Notes under the pieces: model-generated
The model's input: the letters and a program-made list of their open reading frames with translations, nothing else
What the model was told of the DNA's origin: nothing
Database searches by the model: none
Shown here: positions 42,155 through 49,409 of the stretch, one piece after another
Layout of the letters: each line of letters starts with the position of its first letter
Numbering within the stretch: position 1 is the first letter of the stretch
Position numbers and translations under genes: made by a program
From: Sinomicrobium weinanense
Lineage (GTDB): Bacteria; Bacteroidota; Bacteroidia; Flavobacteriales; Flavobacteriaceae
NCBI RefSeq assembly: GCF_018863395.1
Contig: NZ_JAHKRR010000001.1
Location: 372,001 to 436,000 of the forward strand
Direction of reading: 5' to 3'
DNA: 64,000 nt

Positions 42155-42178
42155 GGGGGCGCAATGCATTGCGCCCCC
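42155..42178. repeat. 24-bp perfect palindrome with GGCGCAATGC core
   Basis: Positions 42155-42178 are a perfect palindrome: GGGGGCGCAATG followed directly by its reverse complement. A degenerate second copy (gtggggatccaatacattg) follows at about 42193-42212. The same GGCGCAATGC core recurs at 47053-47070. It lies in the 282-nt gap between the convergent efflux and uvrA genes. Confidence 0.92.
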
Positions 42179-42270
42179 ACTGTTATTCCATTGTGGGGAT
42201 CCAATACATTGCCATCTCATATAGTAATGGACCTGTTTTTATAAAAACAAGGTGGTATACGGGCTTTTTC

Positions 42271-45075
42271 TTAAGACAGATGATCAACTCCCAAAGGCAG
42301 TTTTTCCCTGAGGTACTGTGCCGTAAATGATTTTTCGTTTTTGATAATTTCTTCCGGAGTCCCTTCGGCTACAACCTGACCTCCTTTTTCCCCGCCTTCA
42401 GGCCCCAGGTCAATGATATGGTCTGCACATTTAATGAGTTCCAGGTTGTGTTCTACGACGACTACGGAGTGTCCCTTGCTGATAAGGGCATTAAAGGATT
42501 TGAGCAGTTTTTGTATATCGTGAAAATGAAGTCCCGTAGTAGGTTCATCGAATATAAACAAGGCTTTTTCCCCGTTGCTTCCCTTGGAGAGGAAAGAGGC
42601 CAGTTTTATCCGCTGTGCTTCACCGCCGGAAAGGGTGGAGGAGGACTGCCCAAGGGTTACATAGCCCAGGCCGACATCCTGCAACGGCTGCAATTTATTG
42701 ATGATCTTTTTTTGTTTATGTGCCCCGAAAAAAGCTATGGCGTCGTCTATGGTGAGGTTGAGGACGTCGTTGATATTTTTTCCTTCGAAGGCCACTTCCA
42801 GTATTTCCTTTTTAAAGCGTTTGCCTTTACAGGTTTCGCAAGGGAGGACCACATCGGCCATAAACTGCATTTCTATGGTCACTTCGCCTTCGCCTTTACA
42901 GGTCTCGCAGCGCCCGCCATCTACATTGAATGAGAAGTGCTTGGGCTGGTATCCCCTCATCTTTGACAATTTCTGGGAAGTGAACAGGGCGCGGATATCA
43001 TCATAAGCCTTGATATAGGTAACGGGATTGGACCTGGAGGATCTTCCTATGGGATTCTGGTTAACGAACTCTACCGCTTTCAGGACACTGTATTTCCCTT
43101 CTACCTTGGTGTATTTTCCGGCTTTTTCTCCATATCCCCCGGTTTCCTTGAGAATTACAGGATAGAGTATTTTTTTAACGAGAGAACTTTTTCCGCTTCC
43201 CGATACTCCGGTCACTACGGTAAGCATGTCCAGCGGAAAAGTAACGTCGATGTTTTTAAGGTTGTTTTCCCTGGCACCCTGGATATGGATATAGTTTTTG
43301 GAAGTCCTTCTTTTCTCAGGGACCTCTATCTGTTTTCTTTCACTGAGATAGTCTCCTGTAAGCGAAGAGGCCTTAAGGATATCTTTAAAACTTCCTGCCG
43401 CTACTACATGTCCTCCCTGTGTACCCGCTTCAGGGCCTATATCTATAATGGCATCGGCCGCTTTCATGATGTCTTCGTCGTGTTCCACTACAATGACCGT
43501 ATTGCCCAGGTCACGCAGGGATTTTAGTACGGAGATGAGTTTTTCCGTATCCCTGGGATGCAGGCCTATGCTGGGTTCGTCCAGGATATACATGGAACCC
43601 ACCAGGCTGCTTCCGAGAGAAGTAGCCAGGTTGATACGCTGGGACTCTCCACCCGAAAGCGAATTCGATTTTCGGTTCAGCATCAGGTATTCCAGGCCTA
43701 CGTTAGACAGAAAAAGCAGCCGGTTGTTGATCTCCTTGAGCAGGCGGCCTGCTACTTTCTGTTCGTATTCCGTGAGTTCGATAGTGCTGAAAAATTCCGC
43801 CAGGCGATGCAATGGCATTTCCACCAGGTCCGATATGGTCTTACCGTTTACTTTTACATAATTGGCTTCTTTCCGCAACCGTCGCCCCCCGCATTCGGTA
43901 CACCGGGTTTTGCCGCGGTATCTGGAGAGCATCACCCGGTTTTGTATCTTATAGTTCTTTTCTTCCAGTTCGGCAAAGAAATCGTTCAATCCGGTGAAAT
44001 AGGAATTCCCGTCCCATACCAGCTGTTTTTGTGCTTCGGAGAGTTCAAACCAGGGTTTGTGGATGGGGAAGTCAAATTTATAGGCATGGTTTACCAGTTG
44101 GTCGCGATACCAGCTCATGCTTTCGCCACGCCACGGAAAAATAGCGTTTTCATAGACAGACAGTCCGGAATTGGGGATCACAAGGTCTTCGTCTATACCA
44201 ATTATGTCTCCGTAGCCTTCACATTTGGGGCAGGCGCCGAAGGGGTTGTTAAAGCTGAACAGGTGTATATTGGGCTCGAAAAACTGTATGCCGTCCCTTT
44301 CGAACTTATTGCTGAACGAGGTTTGTTTCCCCGACTGTATTTCTTCGATAATACATTGGCCTTTGCCTTCGAAAAATGAAGTTTCCACGGCATCCGACAG
44401 GCGGTTTGTAAAATCGTCGTCCCCGGGCTTGGTAATGACCCGGTCGACGACCAGGTAAAAATCGTGATCGATCTCAGAGACGATCTCATCTATGCGGACC
44501 ACTTCCCCTTTGTATTTTATACGGGCATATCCCTGCTGTGCCAGGATCTTAATGCTTTCCAGGGCACTCCTGTGATCTGGAATGTGTACCGGGGCCATGA
44601 GCAGCAATTTGGTCTGCGGGTCATAGCTGTTTACAAAGTCTACGACATCGGTCACGGTGTTTTTTTTAACTTTTTTGCCCGATACGGGAGAAAAGGTCTG
44701 TCCGATACGTGCATACAGCAATTTCAGATAATCGTAGATCTCGGTGGTCGTCCCTACTGTGGAACGGGGATTGGTAGAATTTACCTTTTGTTCGATAGCT
44801 ATGGCAGGGGCGATCCCCCGGATATAATCGACTTTGGGTTTGTCCAGCCTGCCGAGGAACTGGCGGGCGTAAGACGACAGGCTCTCCACATACCTGCGCT
44901 GCCCTTCGGCATAGAGGGTATCAAAGGCCAGACTGGACTTTCCGGAACCCGAAAGCCCGGTAATGACCACCAGCTTGTTCCGTGGGATGGCAACGTCGAT
45001 GTTCTTCAGGTTGTGGAGCCTTGCCCCCTTGATCAGAATGTTCTGTTTCGGGTTTAATTGTGATATATCCGTCAT
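42271..45075 (-). CDS. uvrA: Excinuclease ABC subunit A
   Basis: A 934-residue DNA-damage recognition ATPase of nucleotide excision repair. ATG at 45075 gives the normal start ([20 protein letters not shown]). Two ABC modules: Walker [21 protein letters not shown] and [16 protein letters not shown]; signatures [12 protein letters not shown] and [12 protein letters not shown]. Zinc modules [16 protein letters not shown] and [16 protein letters not shown] are complete. Works with UvrB, not in this window. Longer forms reaching further upstream would begin in non-coding DNA. Divergent from the third ECF sigma gene across a 391-nt gap. Confidence 0.97.
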   Translation of the reverse strand: MTDISQLNPKQNILIKGARLHNLKNIDVAIPRNKLVVITGLSGSGKSSLAFDTLYAEGQRRYVESLSSYARQFLGRLDKPKVDYIRGIAPAIAIEQKVNSTNPRSTVGTTTEIYDYLKLLYARIGQTFSPVSGKKVKKNTVTDVVDFVNSYDPQTKLLLMAPVHIPDHRSALESIKILAQQGYARIKYKGEVVRIDEIVSEIDHDFYLVVDRVITKPGDDDFTNRLSDAVETSFFEGKGQCIIEEIQSGKQTSFSNKFERDGIQFFEPNIHLFSFNNPFGACPKCEGYGDIIGIDEDLVIPNSGLSVYENAIFPWRGESMSWYRDQLVNHAYKFDFPIHKPWFELSEAQKQLVWDGNSYFTGLNDFFAELEEKNYKIQNRVMLSRYRGKTRCTECGGRRLRKEANYVKVNGKTISDLVEMPLHRLAEFFSTIELTEYEQKVAGRLLKEINNRLLFLSNVGLEYLMLNRKSNSLSGGESQRINLATSLGSSLVGSMYILDEPSIGLHPRDTEKLISVLKSLRDLGNTVIVVEHDEDIMKAADAIIDIGPEAGTQGGHVVAAGSFKDILKASSLTGDYLSERKQIEVPEKRRTSKNYIHIQGARENNLKNIDVTFPLDMLTVVTGVSGSGKSSLVKKILYPVILKETGGYGEKAGKYTKVEGKYSVLKAVEFVNQNPIGRSSRSNPVTYIKAYDDIRALFTSQKLSKMRGYQPKHFSFNVDGGRCETCKGEGEVTIEMQFMADVVLPCETCKGKRFKKEILEVAFEGKNINDVLNLTIDDAIAFFGAHKQKKIINKLQPLQDVGLGYVTLGQSSSTLSGGEAQRIKLASFLSKGSNGEKALFIFDEPTTGLHFHDIQKLLKSFNALISKGHSVVVVEHNLELIKCADHIIDLGPEGGEKGGQVVAEGTPEEIIKNEKSFTAQYLREKLPLGVDHLS

Positions 45076-45316
45076 AACTAAAAAAGGAAAAATACAAAGA
45101 TAAAGGATAATGATGCAATTGAAAAAAATGTTTTGGTCTTTAGATGAGATTGCCCCTCGACGATGCTCGGAGACCGGGATTGGTGGAATATTGTAAAACA
45201 AAATATGCTGCTAATGGTCATAAATAACAACGAATTACGATGTATTGTACAAGTCTCTGCAAGCCACCATAAACCGTAATATGTCATTATAAATTATAGA
45301 AAATACCATTTAATAT

Positions 45317-45348
45317 TTGCATATATTTAAGGAATGTTATTATATTTG
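45317..45348 (+). promoter_or_regulatory. Promoter upstream of the third ECF sigma gene
   Basis: TTG (45317-45319), a 21-nt spacer and TATATTTG (45341-45348). The coding start is 118 nt downstream, leaving a long untranslated leader in the 45076-45466 gap, which holds no other recognised feature. Confidence 0.55.
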
Positions 45349-45466
45349 GCCAGCAAAACGTTAAAAAAATAACGCTTATTCCATAAAATTACTTATTAAG
45401 AATTAGGAAAACAACGAAGCATTTCCCGCGTGTGGAATGTATTGGTTTCGATAAAAAGTAATTATT

Positions 45467-46051
45467 ATGGAGCAACTTCTTCAGGATTCTGCTTTAGTAG
45501 AAAAATATTTGTCAGGTGATGAAAATGCATTGGAAATTCTCATCAACCGTCATTCTCAAAGAGTTTATAGTTTTATATTTTCCAAGGTATTCGACAAGGA
45601 TATCGCTGAGGATATTTTCCAGGATACCTTTATAAAGGTGATAAAAACTCTTAAAAAAGGCGCATACAACGAGGAAGGGAAATTCCTGCCCTGGGTGATG
45701 CGCATAGCCCACAACCTCATCATCGACCATTTCCGGAAAAACACACGGATGCCTAAATTCGAAGGCAGTGATGATTTTAATATTTTTTCCGTGATCAGCG
45801 ACAACAGTCCCAATGTCGAAAAACAGATCATCAAGGACCAGGTGGAAGACGATGTGAGGAAACTGATCGGGGAGCTTCCGAAAGATCAGCAGGAAGTGCT
45901 GGTAATGCGTATGTATAAAGATATGAGCTTTAAAGAAATCTCCGAGATCACCGGGGTGAGTATCAATACAGCTTTGGGGAGGATGCGTTACGCTATTATC
46001 AATTTAAGGAAAATAGTAGAGAAAAATAACATAGTTTTAACAAATCAATAA
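45467..46051 (+). CDS. RNA polymerase ECF sigma factor
   Basis: A 194-residue sigma-70 family factor of the ECF/SigW-like type. Region 2 at about 20-95 (LINRHSQRVYSFIFSKVFDK, IAEDIFQDTFIKVIKTLKKG, FLPWVMRIAHNLIIDHFRK). Region 4 at about 130-185 (LPKDQQEVLVMRMYKDMSFK, EISEITGVSINTALGRMRYA). No anti-sigma gene follows; instead a 47-residue gene lies 58 nt downstream. In many Flavobacteriia this sigma factor plus small gene is an ordinary chromosomal pair beside uvrA, so a general rather than ferric-citrate role is likely. Confidence 0.93.
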   Translation: MEQLLQDSALVEKYLSGDENALEILINRHSQRVYSFIFSKVFDKDIAEDIFQDTFIKVIKTLKKGAYNEEGKFLPWVMRIAHNLIIDHFRKNTRMPKFEGSDDFNIFSVISDNSPNVEKQIIKDQVEDDVRKLIGELPKDQQEVLVMRMYKDMSFKEISEITGVSINTALGRMRYAIINLRKIVEKNNIVLTNQ

Positions 46052-46109
46052 TGCAATATTAAAGGTTTTGCCACGTTGTTAAAGAACAACCCTAAAAATT
46101 TATTGCAGA

Positions 46110-46253
46110 ATGGCAAACCTTTACACTAAAAAGTCGGCAGAACTTAAAAAAATCGGACCCCGGCCGGAAACGGTGAGTTTCCTGCTCAATTATTCCAGAG
46201 CACTTCGTGTAGTGGATTATAAGGAAATAAAGTTCGAAACTCTGCTGAACTGA
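46110..46253 (+). CDS. 47-residue conserved-looking small protein
   Basis: ATG at 46110, TGA at 46251-46253. It reads MANLYTKKSAELKKIG, then PRPETVSFLLNYSRALRVVD, then YKEIKFETLLN. The layout, a polar helix, 'P-x-x-E-T-V-x-F-L-L-x-Y-S-x-A-L' helix and a 'V-x-x-K-x-x-x-F-E-x-L-L-N' end, looks like a real folded small protein, and similar short frames are familiar after this type of sigma gene in Flavobacteriaceae. No domain is known to me. Co-transcription with the sigma factor and the terminator at 46284-46326 support it. It could be a sigma regulator. Confidence 0.7.
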   Translation: MANLYTKKSAELKKIGPRPETVSFLLNYSRALRVVDYKEIKFETLLN

Positions 46254-46283
46254 ACGGAAAAAGTTCCCCCGAACTTTAAATAG

Positions 46284-46326
46284 ACCGTCTTCCGGAATTG
46301 ATTATTTTCTGGAAGACGGTTTCTTT
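46284..46326. terminator. Two-way terminator between the small gene and nth
   Basis: ACCGTCTTCCGGAA (46284-46297) pairs with TTCTGGAAGACGGT (46307-46320) over 14 bp with one G-U pair, followed by TTCTTTTT on the + strand. The right arm lies inside the last codons of the convergent nth gene (stop 46302-46304), so that gene's C-terminal residues are read from the terminator stem. Confidence 0.88.
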
Positions 46327-46976
46327 TTAGCTTTATAATATTCGTCGATCACCGATTTTCTGCCGATAGTTTTAGTGATGACGTCCTTCTCCAGGTCCCA
46401 TCCCCGGGCGGGAGAATATTCCCTGCCGTACCAGATGATCTGTAAATGTAGTTTGTTCCATTTTTCCTTCGGGAACAGCCTTTTGGCATCCTTTTCGGTC
46501 TGGACCACATTTTTTCCGTTGCTCAGGCCCCAGCGATACATGAGGCGATGAATATGAGTGTCTACCGGGAATGCCGGAATACCAAAGGCCTGTGACATAA
46601 CCACACTGGCCGTTTTGTGCCCAACGGCGGGCAGGGACTCCAGGGCATCGATGTCCGCCGGGACCTCCCCGTTGTATTTGTCTATTAGGATGTGGGACAG
46701 CTCGTAAATACCCTTGGATTTCATGGGAGAAAGCCCCACAGGCCGAATGATCTCCCTGATCTCATCCTGAGTAAGTCTGGCCATGGCATACGGATTGTCC
46801 GCTTTTTCAAACAGTATGGGAGTGATCTGGTTTACGCGTACATCCGTACTCTGGGCAGACAACAGCACAGCAATTAGCAAGGTATAAGGATCTTTGTGGT
46901 CCAGCGGAATGGGGATTTCGGGATATATCTCTTCCAGCGTCCCGATCGTGAACGCCACTTTTTGGCTTTTGGTCAT
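46302..46976 (-). CDS. nth: Endonuclease III-type DNA glycosylase, without iron-sulfur cysteines
   Basis: A 224-residue base-excision repair glycosylase/AP lyase. ATG at 46976 gives the usual start. The helix-hairpin-helix LPAVGHKTASVVMS contains catalytic Lys121; Asp139 (FPVDTHIHRLMYRWG) is the second catalytic residue. The C-terminal region that normally carries the four-cysteine [4Fe-4S] loop reads WYGREYSPARGWDLEKDVIT, and the whole protein has no cysteine at all. The upstream 168 nt of open frame is word-repeat sequence and not likely coding. It converges on the ECF sigma/small-protein pair. Confidence 0.92.
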   Translation of the reverse strand: MTKSQKVAFTIGTLEEIYPEIPIPLDHKDPYTLLIAVLLSAQSTDVRVNQITPILFEKADNPYAMARLTQDEIREIIRPVGLSPMKSKGIYELSHILIDKYNGEVPADIDALESLPAVGHKTASVVMSQAFGIPAFPVDTHIHRLMYRWGLSNGKNVVQTEKDAKRLFPKEKWNKLHLQIIWYGREYSPARGWDLEKDVITKTIGRKSVIDEYYKAKKKPSSRK

Positions 46977-47011
46977 TTTTACATACTTTTGGTCGACTAA
47001 AATATGTAAAA

Positions 47012-47070
47012 AAGTATGAAGTACGAAGTATAAAGTACAAAGTACAAAGTAGAGGCGCAATGCCTTGCGT
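47012..47070. repeat. AAGTAYR heptamer array joined to a GGCGCAATGC palindrome
   Basis: Five full heptamers and one partial (AAGTATG, AAGTACG, AAGTATA, AAGTACA twice, AAGTA) span 47012-47051, followed at once by gaggcgcaatgccttgcg. This links the AAGTACGAAGT vocabulary (4392, 27324) to the GGCGCAATGC palindrome (42155). A second word array (aaatctaacgtctaacatctaaaatct) follows at about 47125-47152. All lie between the divergent nth and bcp genes. Confidence 0.88.
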
Positions 47071-47162
47071 TTGAAGTCTGATCCCCCGGCCCGGATCGGG
47101 AACCGGAGATCATAATCTGACATCTCAAATCTAACGTCTAACATCTAAAATCTATACAAATA

Positions 47163-47621
47163 ATGAATACACTGCAACCAGGAGATAAAGTACCGGAATT
47201 TACTGTTAATGACCAGGACGGAAATACGATATCCTCTTCGGATTACCTCGGTAAAAAATGGATCGTTTTCTTTTACCCCAAAGCAAGCACACCCGGATGC
47301 ACGGCCGAAGCCTGTAACCTGAGGGACAATTTTCAGGAATTGAAAGACCAGGGGTATGAACTCCTCGGCGTCAGCGCAGATTCGGAAAAAAGACAGTCCA
47401 ACTTCAAAAAGAAATACGATTTCCCTTTTCCCCTGCTGGCCGACGTAGATAAAAAGGTCATCGAAGCCTTTGGTGTATGGGGACCGAAAAAATTCATGGG
47501 GCGAACCTTTGACGGTATTCACCGCAAGACCTTTATCATCGACGGGGAAGGAAAGATAGAACGGGTCATCGACAAGGTAAAGACCAAGGACCACGCTGCC
47601 CAGATACTGGACGAGTCGTAA
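47163..47621 (+). CDS. bcp: Thioredoxin-dependent thiol peroxidase (BCP/PrxQ)
   Basis: A 152-residue peroxiredoxin reducing hydrogen and alkyl peroxides with thioredoxin. The peroxidatic Cys46 is in STPGCTAEAC, and resolving Cys51 follows five residues on, the PrxQ/Bcp alpha arrangement. VNDQDGNTISSSDYLGKKWI and FGVWGPKKFMGRTF are family-typical. Cytosolic. Divergent from nth. Confidence 0.95.
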   Translation: MNTLQPGDKVPEFTVNDQDGNTISSSDYLGKKWIVFFYPKASTPGCTAEACNLRDNFQELKDQGYELLGVSADSEKRQSNFKKKYDFPFPLLADVDKKVIEAFGVWGPKKFMGRTFDGIHRKTFIIDGEGKIERVIDKVKTKDHAAQILDES

Positions 47622-47667
47622 ACCGGCAGGGCCGGGGAAAATTCCCCGGCTTCGGATCTCCGGTTTT
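47620..47667 (+). terminator. Branched hairpin after bcp
   Basis: GCCGGGGAA (47631-47639) pairs with TTCCCCGGC (47642-47650); an outer AAACCGG (47620-47626) pairs with CCGGTTT (47660-47666) and ends in a short T run. It begins in the bcp stop codon. Confidence 0.6.
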
Positions 47668-47696
47668 ATAACCCCTTAATTGTCAGGGCCTGGTAA

Positions 47697-47727
47697 TTGT
47701 ATTTCTCTTATATAAATTGTATCTTTA
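47697..47727 (+). promoter_or_regulatory. Near-consensus promoter for the DUF1326-DUF2182 genes
   Basis: TTG (47697-47699), a 20-nt spacer and TATCTTTA (47720-47727), one mismatch to TAnnTTTG; gene start at 47761. Confidence 0.4.
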
Positions 47728-47760
47728 GTCGAGACCATTACTAACTAAACACTTTAAAAT

Positions 47761-48402
47761 ATGGAAACGACTAAATTTGAGATCAGGGGCCCGGCCTTTG
47801 CTACCTGCAATTGTGCCTGGGGTTGCCCCTGTCAGTTCAATGCCTTGCCTACCACCGGCCGGTGTGAAGCCCTATGGGCCATGCGTATTGATAAAGGGAA
47901 TTTCAACGGTGTAAGGCTCGACGGGCTGGTATGGGGAACACTCTTCTCGTGGCCCGGTGCGGTGCATGAAGGGAATGGTAAGGTTCAACTCTTCCTGGAA
48001 GAACAGGCCTCGGCCGATCAACGCCAGGCACTGGAAACCATTGGAGCAGGGCAGGTCTCTGCTGAAGGTACATTCTTCCAGATATTTGCAGCCATGGCTC
48101 CGCATCTTCAGCCTTCTGTAACCGCTGCCATTGATTTTGACTGCGATATTGAGGCCGGAAAGGCACATCTGAAAGTCCGGGACCTGGTAGAAGCCGAAGG
48201 AACTCCTATCCGCAATAAGATCACCGGTATAGAATCCCGTTCCCGTGTTGTACTTCCGGGAGGTTTTGAATACCGTGAAGCAGAATATATCAGTGGTGAT
48301 ACTCTCACCCTGGATAAAGCCGCTATAAAGCTCGACCTGAAAGAGTCGCATGCCCATGTCTATTATGCAGCGTGGGACAATGACGGTGTAATCGCAGTCT
48401 GA
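47761..48402 (+). CDS. DUF1326 cysteine-motif protein
   Basis: A 213-residue soluble protein of DUF1326. The N-terminus has the family's CxCx3CxC signature: Cys16, Cys18, Cys22, Cys24 (ATCNCAWGCPCQFNALPTTG). A wall of beta strands follows (VRLDGLVWGTLFSWPGAVHE, GNGKVQLFLEEQASADQRQA), then DFDCDIEAGKAHLKVRD. The clustered thiols suggest a metal site, perhaps copper, or a redox disulfide pair; no function has been established as far as I know. No signal peptide, so cytosolic. It is followed 40 nt later by a DUF2182 membrane protein; the two domains often occur together, so they likely work as a pair. Confidence 0.88.
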   Translation: METTKFEIRGPAFATCNCAWGCPCQFNALPTTGRCEALWAMRIDKGNFNGVRLDGLVWGTLFSWPGAVHEGNGKVQLFLEEQASADQRQALETIGAGQVSAEGTFFQIFAAMAPHLQPSVTAAIDFDCDIEAGKAHLKVRDLVEAEGTPIRNKITGIESRSRVVLPGGFEYREAEYISGDTLTLDKAAIKLDLKESHAHVYYAAWDNDGVIAV

Positions 48403-48442
48403 AAGCTATATCTTAAATGCAGACCAAAGAGTTTTTAGTCTA

Positions 48443-49210
48443 ATGATCAGGTTCCATGAACTTCTGCGCAGGCCCAAGCTCATCATTCTTGCAGGAATAA
48501 TAGGAGTTATTGTATTGTGCTGGGCCTGGCTGGCACCTGCGGCGGTGGATATGTATGGCGGTATGGACGGCCTTTCGGCCTGGATGATGCAGGATAGCTG
48601 GGATGCCCGCTATATCACGTTTATATTCCTGATGTGGGTAGTGATGATGGCCGGTATGATGCTGCCCAGTGCAGCCCCTGCGATCCTGATGTTTGAAAAG
48701 GTCGTACGGCAAAGCCCGAACCCGTACAGGCCAGTAGCGCGCAGCTATGCTTTTGTGGCCGGTTATTTGCTGATATGGACAGGTTTTAGTGCCATAGCCA
48801 CACTTTTGCAATGGATGCTGGCGGAGATGGCCCTGCTCGATATGATGATGGAACCTACCAACAGGGTTTTTGCATCCTGTATGCTCCTCCTGGCCGGAGT
48901 ATGGCAATTCACACCCCTTAAACGCACCTGCCTGGGCAAATGTCGCTCTCCGATCAGTTTTCTGTCGCAACACTGGAAATCCGGTATATGGGGAGCATTG
49001 CAACTGGGAATAAAGCACGGGCTTTACTGCCTGGGGTGTTGCTGGGCATTAATGTTGCTGTTGTTTTTCGGTGGCGTAATGAACCTGCTGTGGATCGCTG
49101 CGATCACCCTGTTTGTCCTTATTGAAAAACTCGCCCCTTTTGGCCGGTGGACCTGCCGTATCTGCGGAGTGTTACTGATCCTTGGAAGCGTTTTATTATT
49201 GTTGCCATGA
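48443..49210 (+). CDS. DUF2182 predicted metal-binding integral membrane protein
   Basis: A 255-residue inner-membrane protein with about seven helices. Met-rich helix MWVVMMAGMMLPSAAPA (about 64-80) is the family signature; DMMMEPTNR (about 133-141) lies in a loop. Cysteines cluster at Cys163/Cys167 (CLGKC) and Cys196/Cys199/Cys200 (GLYCLGCCW), next to His192. Met/Cys/His ligands are typical of copper handling. Paired with DUF1326 (48402 stop, 40-nt gap). Plausibly moves or inserts a metal across the membrane; this is inference. Confidence 0.85.
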   Translation: MIRFHELLRRPKLIILAGIIGVIVLCWAWLAPAAVDMYGGMDGLSAWMMQDSWDARYITFIFLMWVVMMAGMMLPSAAPAILMFEKVVRQSPNPYRPVARSYAFVAGYLLIWTGFSAIATLLQWMLAEMALLDMMMEPTNRVFASCMLLLAGVWQFTPLKRTCLGKCRSPISFLSQHWKSGIWGALQLGIKHGLYCLGCCWALMLLLFFGGVMNLLWIAAITLFVLIEKLAPFGRWTCRICGVLLILGSVLLLLP

Positions 49211-49241
49211 AGTAGTATAAGGCGGGTTGCCGGGGCCCCCA

Positions 49242-49305
49242 GTTGCCAGTTACCGGTTGCAAGTTGATCGGTTGAGTATATAACAGGGAACTCGCAACTG
49301 GCAAC
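49242..49305. repeat. GTTGCCAGTT-family inverted repeat
   Basis: GTTGCCAGTT (49242-49251) is inverted at 49296-49305 (AACTGGCAAC) within a longer run of related words (gggttgccgggg, taccggttgcaagttgatcggttg, ctcgcaactggcaaccgacagtctgaactg; 49218-49320). It lies between DUF2182 and the ABC-F gene, both rightward. Confidence 0.82.
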
Positions 49306-49409
49306 CGACAGTCTGAACTGCAAAAAATATAAAATATTTGCAGCCCTGATGTTTCGAGGGTGGCTTCTCTTTTGTAGCTTTACTCCTTAGAAAAAGTCGA
49401 GACGGATCA

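Noticed and set aside
45076-45201. A 42-codon N-terminal extension of UvrA
   Set aside because: Canonical UvrA starts at the ATG at 45075; the extra residues are hydrophobic and A/T-rich leader DNA.
46977-47144. A 56-codon N-terminal extension of the endonuclease III gene
   Set aside because: The extension translates the AAGTAYR word array and palindrome; the ATG at 46976 gives the normal length.
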